A stretch of 6,352 bases of DNA from assembly GCA_017989885.1 (NCBI GenBank), contig JAGNPA010000116.1, positions 1 through 6,352 on the forward strand, in the 5' to 3' direction. The translations under genes and the position numbers were made by a program. The stretch comes from Aquabacterium sp. GTDB lineage: Bacteria > Pseudomonadota > Gammaproteobacteria > Burkholderiales > Burkholderiaceae_C. Below, piece by piece: positions 1-4,601 of this stretch. Numbering within the stretch: the stretch's first letter is position 1; each line of letters starts with the position of its first letter. The notes under the pieces were generated by a model. That model was given only the letters and a program-made list of their open reading frames with translations. It did not search any database and had not been told where the DNA came from.

Positions 1-136
1 GCTCGACCATGTAGAAGGCGGCTCGATTGTGGTTGAGCACGGCGACAGGGCGGTTGTTGGCCTCCCTAAGCACGGCAGCCGGGTTCTTTTTGAACTCGGA
101 CATGCTTACAGCGACGTCAGCTAGGATGGATTCCAT
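1..136 (-). CDS. Phd/YefM-family (StbD-like) type II antitoxin, N-terminal part, runs off left edge
   Basis: Reading leftwards from the ATG at 136 gives 45 residues before the window ends, beginning MESILADVAVSMSEF and continuing KKNPAAVLREANNRPVAVLN. The pattern of a short strand, a 'S-x-S-E-F-K-K-N-P' helix start, then 'R-P-V-A-V-L-N-H-N-R-A-A-F-Y' is the hallmark of the Phd/YefM fold, closest in my memory to StbD and YafN antitoxins. Such proteins bind their own promoter through this N-terminal domain and neutralise a RelE/ParE-like toxin with the C-terminal tail. Both that tail and any toxin gene would lie beyond position 1 and are not visible. An in-frame ATG also exists at 148, but GGAG at 145-142 sits 5 nt upstream of the ATG at 136, so 136 is preferred. 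A good promoter lies immediately upstream. Family assignment is firm; the cognate toxin is an inference. Confidence 0.85.
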   Translation of the reverse strand, partial: MESILADVAVSMSEFKKNPAAVLREANNRPVAVLNHNRAAFYMVE

Positions 137-140
137 AATT

Positions 141-158
141 AGCTCCATATTCAGAGCT
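141..158. promoter_or_regulatory. Inverted repeat at the antitoxin start site, candidate autoregulatory operator
   Basis: AGCTC (141-145) and GAGCT (154-158) form a 5-bp inverted repeat with an 8-nt spacer. It lies between the -10 box and the ATG at 136, covering the predicted transcription start and the GGAG ribosome-binding site. Phd/YefM antitoxins typically repress their own operon by binding short palindromes in this position, so it is a plausible operator. It could alternatively be a small mRNA hairpin that limits ribosome access. Five base pairs is short enough to occur by chance. Confidence 0.35.
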
Positions 159-339
159 TAATATAGCCACGTTCACTCATCCGGTCAAGCCAAGCCACCA
201 GTGCCTCCAGGGAGCCAATCGCCGTATGCCTTTGCGGCGTTTTCCGTGCAGCGTCATTTACGCGCTGCTGGTTGACGAGGTCCGCATCTTGGCCATCGCA
301 CATCAGCGTCGCAAGCCAGGTTACTGGCGTGATCGTCAT
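151..339 (-). other. Doubtful 62-codon ORF upstream of the antitoxin gene
   Basis: An open frame from ATG at 339 to TGA at 153-151 encodes 62 residues ending in DRMSERGYIKL. I do not recognise it. It ends 14 nt before the antitoxin ATG, as an operon partner would. Against it, no Shine-Dalgarno site precedes its ATG, a stop codon lies two codons upstream in the same frame, and the strong antitoxin promoter (188-160) lies inside its 3' end. The last 20 or so residues (LEALVAWLDRMSERGYIKL) look protein-like, so it may be the tail of a decayed gene. Most likely it is not a functional gene. Confidence 0.2.
160..188 (-). promoter_or_regulatory. Sigma70-type promoter of the Phd/YefM antitoxin gene
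   Basis: On the minus strand TTGACC (188-183) is followed by exactly 17 nt and then TATATT (165-160). Each hexamer differs from the sigma70 consensus at one position and the spacing is optimal. The expected start of transcription is near 153, giving a leader of about 17 nt that carries the GGAG ribosome-binding site. This is the best match to a classical promoter in the window. Confidence 0.65.
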
Positions 340-427
340 TGGCGATCATGAATGCCAAGAAAGCAGCGTTTGAGCAGTTCGTTGCTTTGACAGCTTTTAG
401 TTGGTATTCTTGGGAAACATATCAAAT

Positions 428-448
428 GCTGTAAATTCATTTAACAGC
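428..448. promoter_or_regulatory. 21-bp imperfect palindrome, candidate HipB operator
   Basis: The sequence has the form GCTGT-N11-ACAGC centred on position 438, with further matching pairs inside; 8 of the 10 base pairs around the centre are symmetric. It ends 11 nt before the hipB ATG and overlaps one possible -10 box (TAAATT, 432-437). HipB proteins are dimeric repressors of their own operon and bind palindromes of about this size. The sequence does not match the E. coli HipB operator TATCC-N8-GGATA. A related half-site, TTTGACAGC at 386-394 versus TTTAACAGC at 440-448, occurs 54 bp upstream and could be a second weaker site. Confidence 0.45.
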
Positions 449-459
449 CTATAAACTGT

Positions 460-744
460 ATGAGTCGGTTCACCGTACGTACCGCCGATCAGTTGCCCAC
501 CCTGCTGCAGGCTTTCCGCAAAGAAGCCGGCCTGACCCAGAGCGAGGTGGCCCTGCGCCTGGGTGTGACGCAACAGACCTATTCCGCGCTGGAGCGCAAC
601 GCCGACACTGTCGGCGCTGCAAGACTGCTGAAGCTGCTGAACATCCTGGGGGTTGAGCTGATTCTGGGCAAATCGTCGCCTGCGCCAGCCTCTTCCAAGG
701 GCGCGATACAGACGTCGCCAGGCACCGATCAGCCGAGTTGGTGA
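460..744 (+). CDS. hipB: HipB-type helix-turn-helix antitoxin
   Basis: This 94-residue protein is predicted to be the antitoxin and autorepressor of the hipBA module. It starts MSRFTVRTADQLPTLLQAFR, a typical HipB/Xre opening. A Cro/cI-type helix-turn-helix follows at about residues 14-69, with 'GLTQSEVALRLGVTQQTYSALER' supplying the paired helices (24-46) and 'RLLKLLNILGVELIL' (55-69) the dimerising end. Residues 71-93 are a polar Ser/Pro/Ala tail, probably flexible and a protease target as in E. coli. The last residue is Trp, as in E. coli HipB, where the C-terminal end is reported to contact HipA. The 94 residues compare with 88 in E. coli. The ATG at 460 fits the family start but has no Shine-Dalgarno; a TATAAA box ends 4 nt before it, so the mRNA may be leaderless. 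The stop is 4 nt from the hipA start, implying translational coupling. Confidence 0.88.
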   Translation: MSRFTVRTADQLPTLLQAFRKEAGLTQSEVALRLGVTQQTYSALERNADTVGAARLLKLLNILGVELILGKSSPAPASSKGAIQTSPGTDQPSW

Positions 745-748
745 CGTC

Positions 749-2098
749 ATGGGACGTCGCTCGCATACTCGCACACTCGGGCTTTGGATGAACGGTGCCC
801 GTTTGGGCACGTGGAGCCTGGCACCGAATGCGCCGGACACGCTTCAGTACGACCTGGACTGGGCCCAGTCAGAGCAAGGGCGTCCCTTGTCCCTGTCCTT
901 GCCATTCACCCCGGGCAATGCGCCGCATCGCGGCGAGAAGGTCCGTGCCTATTTCGAGAACCTGCTACCAGACAGCAAGGACATCCGCGAGCGCCTGGCA
1001 CGCCGTTTCAAGACCGGCTCGACCGACGCGTTCGAGTTGCTGGCCGAGATTGGCCGGGACTGCGTGGGTGCGCTGGAAATCCTGCCCGAGGGGCAAGCCT
1101 CGGCGGGCATCGCGGCGGTGCAGGCAGAGCCTCTTGGAGAGGCTCAAGTGGCCCAGGTGTTGCGTAGCGCGACGACGCCTCACGCCATGGGCTGGGGCAG
1201 TGAGGACGACGACTTCCGCATCTCCATTGCTGGCGCCCAGGAAAAGACTGCCCTGCTTCTGCGCGACGGGCAGTGGTGCCTGCCGCGGGGTGGCACACCG
1301 ACCACTCACATCTTCAAGCTGCCTTTGGGCCTGATTGGCGGCATGAAGCTGGACATGCGGCACTCCGTCGAGAACGAATGGCTGTGCGCCCTGATCCTGA
1401 AGGAATTTGGTTTGCCTGTGGCTGCCTGTCAGTCCATGCAGTTTGAGGACACCAAAGCACTGGTGGTTGAGCGCTTTGACCGTACCTGGTGGACTCATCC
1501 TGAGGGCGGTCAACGCCTCGTCCGCCTGCCGCAGGAAGACATGTGCCAGGCGATGGGAATCGCTCCTGAGGCCAAGTACGAGGCGGATGGTGGCCCGGGC
1601 ATCGACGGCATCCTGGATCTGCTCGACGGCTCCATCACCCGCGAGCAGGATCGGCGCGACTTCTTCAAGGTGCAACTGCTTTTCTGGATGCTCTGCGCCA
1701 CCGATGGACACGGCAAGAACTTCAGTCTGTTCCTGCGCCCCGGCGGGCGTTACCAGCTCACCCCGCTGTATGACGTGCTGTCTGCCTACCCAGTGCTGGG
1801 CGAAGGACCCTCAAGGATGTCGCCACACCGGGTCAAGTTGGCGATGGCCGTGCGCTCCAGGAACGCGCACTGGAAGGTGCGCGACATCCTGCGCCGCCAC
1901 TGGGTGGCGCTAGGCACAAGGCACGGTGTGGTCAGTGAGGATGGCCGCCAGGTCGAGTTCCTGATCGACGACGTCGTCGATCGCACGCCCATGGTCATCA
2001 GTGCGGTGCGCGCCGTGCTGCCCGACGGTTTTCCTGAGTCAGTGGCCGAGAGCATTCTCACCGGTCTTCAGGTTGCCGCCCACCGCCTCGCAGTGTGA
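749..2098 (+). CDS. hipA: HipA serine/threonine kinase toxin
   Basis: The 449-residue product matches E. coli HipA (440 residues) from end to end. The N-subdomain shows 'LSLSLP' (47-52) and 'YFENLLPDS' (68-76), followed by 'GRDCVGALE' (102-110). The kinase core has the loop 'RISIAGAQEKTALL' (157-170), with Ser159 in the place of the E. coli autophosphorylated Ser150, then 'PTTHIFKLP' (184-192) with ATP-binding Lys190. Catalytic 'TDGHGKNFS' (318-326) supplies Asp319 and Asn324, and 'LTPLYDVLSAYPVLG' (337-351) supplies metal-binding Asp342. All key residues are present, so an active toxin is expected. E. coli HipA phosphorylates glutamyl-tRNA synthetase GltX and induces dormancy; the substrate here may be the same or another synthetase. 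There is no strong ribosome-binding site before ATG 749, so expression probably depends on hipB translation. HipB should sequester the kinase and repress the operon. Confidence 0.93.
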   Translation: MGRRSHTRTLGLWMNGARLGTWSLAPNAPDTLQYDLDWAQSEQGRPLSLSLPFTPGNAPHRGEKVRAYFENLLPDSKDIRERLARRFKTGSTDAFELLAEIGRDCVGALEILPEGQASAGIAAVQAEPLGEAQVAQVLRSATTPHAMGWGSEDDDFRISIAGAQEKTALLLRDGQWCLPRGGTPTTHIFKLPLGLIGGMKLDMRHSVENEWLCALILKEFGLPVAACQSMQFEDTKALVVERFDRTWWTHPEGGQRLVRLPQEDMCQAMGIAPEAKYEADGGPGIDGILDLLDGSITREQDRRDFFKVQLLFWMLCATDGHGKNFSLFLRPGGRYQLTPLYDVLSAYPVLGEGPSRMSPHRVKLAMAVRSRNAHWKVRDILRRHWVALGTRHGVVSEDGRQVEFLIDDVVDRTPMVISAVRAVLPDGFPESVAESILTGLQVAAHRLAV

Positions 2099-2108
2099 TG
2101 GGAGCGTC

Positions 2109-2128
2109 GGCCCCTAAAGCCGGGGGCC
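2109..2128. terminator. Weak hairpin between convergent hipA and the SPOR gene
   Basis: GGCCCC (2109-2114) and GGGGCC (2123-2128) form a 6-bp all-GC stem with an 8-nt loop, starting 10 nt after the hipA stop codon. The location suits a terminator shared by the two converging transcripts, but neither strand has a T run after the stem, so it is not a standard intrinsic terminator. It may only slow polymerase or protect 3' ends. The rest of the roughly 80-bp gap (2099-2178) shows nothing else recognisable. Confidence 0.25.
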
Positions 2129-2178
2129 ATCAGTGACAGGCGTTGTGCAGTTCCTTGGCTGAGGGCCGCACGGGCTGC

Positions 2179-3000
2179 TCAAGGACAAGCCGCGAAGCGC
2201 TTGCCTTGAGGCAGGCGCACGCCGTTGAGGCTGGTCTGCATGCCGGCGGTGGCCTGCGGCACGATGACGTTCTGGGCCTGCATGCGCGGGCGGATGATGA
2301 CGACGCGGGCTGAGCGCACGCCGCGCTCTTTCAGCTTGTTGAGGGCGGCTTGCGCCTCTTGGGGCTGCTCGAAGCGGCCCAGCACGAAGCCGTTGGCCAG
2401 GCTGCTGGGGGTGCGCACTTCGCGGAAGCTGATGCCGCCAATGGCCTTGAGCTCGGCCTGTTTGCGGTTGAAGAGCTCGCGGTCGGGGTAGGGGCCCATG
2501 TAGACGAACCAGAGGCCGTTGAGGGTGATGTCTTCGGTGCGCCAGCTTTCACGGGGCACGATGCCTTGCAGGTTCGAGGTCACGATGCCCATTTCGACCG
2601 AACCGAAGGGGCCGGCGGCCAGGCAGACGGTGGGGGCAGCGGTGGCGCTGGCCGGTGTGGCCGGATTGGCTTGTGCCACAGAGGCGGCCGCGGCGGGGAT
2701 GCTGGGGGCCGAGGGCAGGTCGGCGGGCAGCAGGGCGCCGTCGTCACCCTCTGAGGCTGACGATGCCGCGGCGGCGGCAGAAGCGATGGCCTGCGCCAGG
2801 GCGGCCGATGCGGCGCTGGCCGAGGGCATCACCTCGGGGGGGATCACTTCCAACTGGTCAGCATGGCGTTGCAGGTTCAGGCGCTGAGGCTCGTGCTGCT
2901 GGGAGGGATGAACGCCCACCACGGTGGTGAGCCAACCCTGGGTCCAACTGAAGAAGGCCAGGTTGAGAAGCAGCAGGATCAGCACCAGGGAGCGCAGCAT
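2179..3000 (-). CDS. SPOR-domain protein with one N-terminal membrane helix
   Basis: This 273-residue protein begins with a hydrophobic helix (about residues 4-19, 'SLVLILLLLNLAFFSW') that should anchor it in the inner membrane with the rest in the periplasm. A long Ala/Ser/Pro linker (about 59-122) follows, low in complexity and visible as GC-rich repeats in the DNA. Residues 125-240 form a SPOR-like domain: 'CLAAGPFGSVEMG' resembles the first strand, 'GLWFVYMGPYPDRELFNRKQAELKAIG' the central part, and 'NGFVLGRFEQPQEAQAALNKLKERGV' the final strand-helix repeat. SPOR domains bind denuded glycan in septal peptidoglycan, so a role in division or the cell wall is plausible. Only two cysteines exist (126 and 272) and they bracket the domain. 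No Shine-Dalgarno precedes ATG 3000, but start and helix agree. The gene follows birA by 45 nt and is probably co-transcribed. Confidence 0.82.
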   Translation of the reverse strand: MLRSLVLILLLLNLAFFSWTQGWLTTVVGVHPSQQHEPQRLNLQRHADQLEVIPPEVMPSASAASAALAQAIASAAAAASSASEGDDGALLPADLPSAPSIPAAAASVAQANPATPASATAAPTVCLAAGPFGSVEMGIVTSNLQGIVPRESWRTEDITLNGLWFVYMGPYPDRELFNRKQAELKAIGGISFREVRTPSSLANGFVLGRFEQPQEAQAALNKLKERGVRSARVVIIRPRMQAQNVIVPQATAGMQTSLNGVRLPQGKRFAACP

Positions 3001-3045
3001 GGGCGAGGGGGCCGGGTCAGGTCAAAAGGTTGAAAAGGGCGGGTG

Positions 3046-3963
3046 TCAGGCGGTGTGAGGGCGAACGCTGACGTCGCCGCTGTGCCATGCCTGCACACCC
3101 TGTTCAGTATGCACGAGCAAGGCGCCCTGGGCGTCCACGCCTTGGGCGACACCCGTCTGAGTAGGTGGGTGGCCGTCGGCGGGATACTGGCCCGGCGTGC
3201 TCCACAGACCCACGCTCTGGCCGAGCAAGACGTCGCGCTGGGCATAGGCGGCTTGCAGAGGGGCGAAGCCCTGGGTGGCGAAGGCCTGTACGCCGTGGAT
3301 CAGGGCGGGGGCCATCCAGGCCCACACGTCGCCGATGCGGGGGGGCGTGGCGGGGTCGACCTCGGCGAGGCTGGCAGAGCCGGCGGGGGCCGAGCCGGGG
3401 CGCACATTGAGCCCCACGCCGATGACCACCCAGCGTTGACCGTCAGGCAGGCCAGGGGCGGGGCTGGCTTCGATGAGGATGCCGCCGAGTTTGCGGCCCG
3501 CCAGCCAGAGGTCGTTGGGCCATTTCAGGCCCACGGGGCCCAGGGGCCAGGGTGCACCGAGGCCAGCATCAAGCGCCTCGGCCAGGGCAAGCCCGACGGC
3601 CAGCGACAGGGCGCTGGCGCCGCCGGGGATGTGGGCCAGGTCAAGGGCCAAGCCGAGGGAGAAGGTCAGGGTGTCGCCCGGTTCGGCCTGCCAACTGCGG
3701 CCCAGGCGTCCGCGCCCGGCGGTCTGGCGGGCGGCGGCGAGCAGGGTGGGGGCGATCTCGCCGCGGCGGCCCCGCGCCATCAGCTCGGTGTTGGTGGAGC
3801 CCAGCTCGGGCAGCACCTCGATGCTCAGGCCGGGGCAGGTGGCCGCGCTGGCCAGCCAGATGCGCTCGGCCGCGCCGTTCAGCTCGGCCAGCACAGGCGC
3901 CAGCGCATCTTGCGCTGCGTCGCGGTCGGTGTGGTCAGGGCTGGACGCGGGCGCGGTGGACAT
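3046..3963 (-). CDS. birA: Biotin--[acetyl-CoA-carboxylase] ligase, no HTH domain
   Basis: This 305-residue cytoplasmic enzyme makes biotinyl-5'-AMP and transfers biotin to the carrier lysine of acetyl-CoA carboxylase (AccB) and other biotin enzymes. Motifs appear in family order: 'ELGSTNTEL' (53-61), the biotin/AMP loop 'QTAGRGRLGRSW' (80-91), 'GLKWPNDLW' (145-153) with the catalytic-site Lys147, 'RKLGGILIE' (157-165), and 'VIGVGLNV' (180-187). A C-terminal small beta domain spans about 245-305. Only about 45 residues precede the catalytic core and they show no winged helix, so unlike E. coli BirA it should not act as the biotin-operon repressor. The start at 3963 lies 4 nt after the stop of the SET gene with only a weak ribosome site, which suggests coupled translation; the Ala/Asp-rich first 20 or so residues are poorly constrained, so a later start is possible. 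Confidence 0.93.
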   Translation of the reverse strand: MSTAPASSPDHTDRDAAQDALAPVLAELNGAAERIWLASAATCPGLSIEVLPELGSTNTELMARGRRGEIAPTLLAAARQTAGRGRLGRSWQAEPGDTLTFSLGLALDLAHIPGGASALSLAVGLALAEALDAGLGAPWPLGPVGLKWPNDLWLAGRKLGGILIEASPAPGLPDGQRWVVIGVGLNVRPGSAPAGSASLAEVDPATPPRIGDVWAWMAPALIHGVQAFATQGFAPLQAAYAQRDVLLGQSVGLWSTPGQYPADGHPPTQTGVAQGVDAQGALLVHTEQGVQAWHSGDVSVRPHTA

Positions 3964-3967
3964 ATCG

Positions 3968-4507
3968 TCAGCGGCGACCTGAGCGGCGCTTGCGCTCCTT
4001 GGGGGCCAGCATGGTGCCGCGGCAGGTGGGGGCGCCGCACCAGCAGGCGTATTCCTTCTTGAGCTTGGGCGTCATGCGGGCGTCGATGACCAGGCCGTAG
4101 TCGAAGAAGAGTTCTTCGCCGGGGGCGATGTCGCGCAAGGCGTCGAGGAAGACGCGGTTGCCGACCTGTTCGGCTTCGAGGTTGGGCTCACACGAGTGGT
4201 TGATCCACTTGGCCGAGTTGCCTTCGTGCTTGCCGTCGATGACGTGGCCGTCGTCGAGGTGGAAGTAGAAGGTGTGGTTGGGCTGCTCGGGGTCGTGCGG
4301 GTGGCGCTCAAGCGCCTCTTCCCAGGTGATGATTTCGCCCTTGTACTCAAGCACGCGTTCGCCAGCCTGGATGGGGCGCACGGCGTAGACGCCCTTGCCG
4401 TGGATGCCCGAGTCACGCACCTGGGTGCGGCGACCGTGGCCAGCGGCCTTGTCGCTGTGTGCGGCGGTGCGGGCGGCGGGCGTGGGTTTGTGCGCGGCTT
4501 GCGTCAT
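3968..4507 (-). CDS. SET-domain protein lysine methyltransferase with post-SET cysteine cluster
   Basis: This 179-residue protein carries a whole SET domain, the S-adenosylmethionine-dependent lysine methyltransferase fold best known from eukaryotic histone methylases. After an Ala/His/Lys-rich tail (1-27) come 'SGIHGKGVYAVRPIQAGERVLEYKGE' with the SAM-binding G37-x-G39 and Y55, then 'NSAKWINHSCEPNL' (97-110) forming the pseudoknot with N103, H104 and C106, and 'GEELFFDYG' (130-138) with catalytic Tyr137. The post-SET motif 'CWCGAPTCRGTM' supplies Cys155, 157 and 162, which with Cys106 should hold one zinc ion. The C-terminus is strongly basic (KERKRRSGRR). All catalytic residues are present, so activity is expected. 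The substrate is unknown; a basic DNA-binding protein is my guess. It is the first gene of the SET-birA-SPOR run and divergent from topB. A TATAAA box ends 11 nt before the ATG, with no Shine-Dalgarno. Confidence 0.9.
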   Translation of the reverse strand: MTQAAHKPTPAARTAAHSDKAAGHGRRTQVRDSGIHGKGVYAVRPIQAGERVLEYKGEIITWEEALERHPHDPEQPNHTFYFHLDDGHVIDGKHEGNSAKWINHSCEPNLEAEQVGNRVFLDALRDIAPGEELFFDYGLVIDARMTPKLKKEYACWCGAPTCRGTMLAPKERKRRSGRR

Positions 4508-4601
4508 CGACCAGTGTGTTTATATTGAAATGTGCGGGTGCGCGCGTGTGTGCGCGCGAGAAACCCGATTGTATGAACGGTTTGCATATATAAACACGCC
4601 C
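4508..4601. promoter_or_regulatory. Divergent promoter region between the SET gene and topB
   Basis: These 94 bp must drive both genes. TATAAA occurs on the plus strand at 4589-4594, 7 nt before the topB ATG, and on the minus strand at 4524-4519, 11 nt before the SET ATG. Each lies in a copy of ATATAAACAC, and the two copies form a perfect 10-bp inverted repeat (4516-4525 and 4588-4597). If these are -10 boxes, transcription starts within about 5 nt of both start codons, giving nearly leaderless mRNAs; neither gene has a Shine-Dalgarno. No good -35 hexamer is present on either side, so an activator or an effect of DNA shape may be needed. Confidence 0.5.
4538..4558. repeat. Alternating purine-pyrimidine CG/TG tract, possible Z-DNA
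   Basis: Twenty-one consecutive bases alternate purine and pyrimidine, made only of CG and TG steps, the composition that adopts left-handed Z-DNA most readily under negative supercoiling. Inside it CGCGCG (4541-4546) and CGCGCG (4553-4558) flank TGTGTG (4547-4552), so a 6-bp hairpin or small cruciform is also possible. It falls in the spacer/-35 zone expected for the SET promoter and between the two TATAAA boxes. The alternation is seen directly; structure formation is an inference. Confidence 0.6.

Larger units (their letters stand above)
137..459. other. Divergent intergenic region between two toxin-antitoxin operons
   Basis: About 320 bp separate the leftward antitoxin gene from rightward hipB. 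The stretch is clearly richer in A and T than the flanking genes, especially 377-460. It holds the antitoxin promoter, its candidate operator, the doubtful 62-codon ORF and the hipB control region. In the hipB half a consensus -35 hexamer TTGACA is present at 387-392, but no good -10 lies 16-18 nt downstream. Alternatives are TTGGGA (410-415) with TAAATT (432-437) at 16-nt spacing, TTGCTT (383-388) with TATTCT (405-410) at 16-nt spacing, or the TATAAA at 450-455. I see no tRNA, transposase remnant or convincing further gene. Confidence 0.5.

Noticed and set aside
109..113. TopB 'DAGRE' as a defective Toprim motif
   Set aside because: The middle acidic residue of DxDxE is Gly, but the DAGREGE form is usual in many topoisomerase III proteins, so it is not evidence of inactivity. 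Positions given here are residue numbers of TopB.
387..410. TTGACA with TATTCT as a hipB promoter
   Set aside because: The spacer is only 12 nt, too short for sigma70; other pairings exist but none is convincing, so no exact hipB promoter was called.
397..840. 147-codon minus-strand open frame covering hipB and the hipA start
   Set aside because: Arg/Gln-rich shadow translation that would span the hipB promoter and hipB itself; the helix-turn-helix protein on the plus strand is the real gene.
965..1711. 248-codon minus-strand open frame opposite hipA
   Set aside because: No recognisable domain; hipA on the plus strand is full length with all kinase motifs.
2109..2128. Rho-independent terminator after hipA
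   Set aside because: The stem is only 6 bp and no T run follows on either strand, so it is listed only as a weak hairpin.
2640..2830. GC-rich GCC/GCG runs in the SPOR gene as a DNA repeat array
   Set aside because: They encode the Ala/Ser linker with irregular units and no fixed period; this is low-complexity coding sequence and not a tandem repeat or CRISPR.
3043..4062. 339-codon plus-strand open frame opposite birA and the SET 3' end
   Set aside because: Gly/Ala-rich translation without motifs, running antisense to a clear biotin ligase and crossing into the SET gene.
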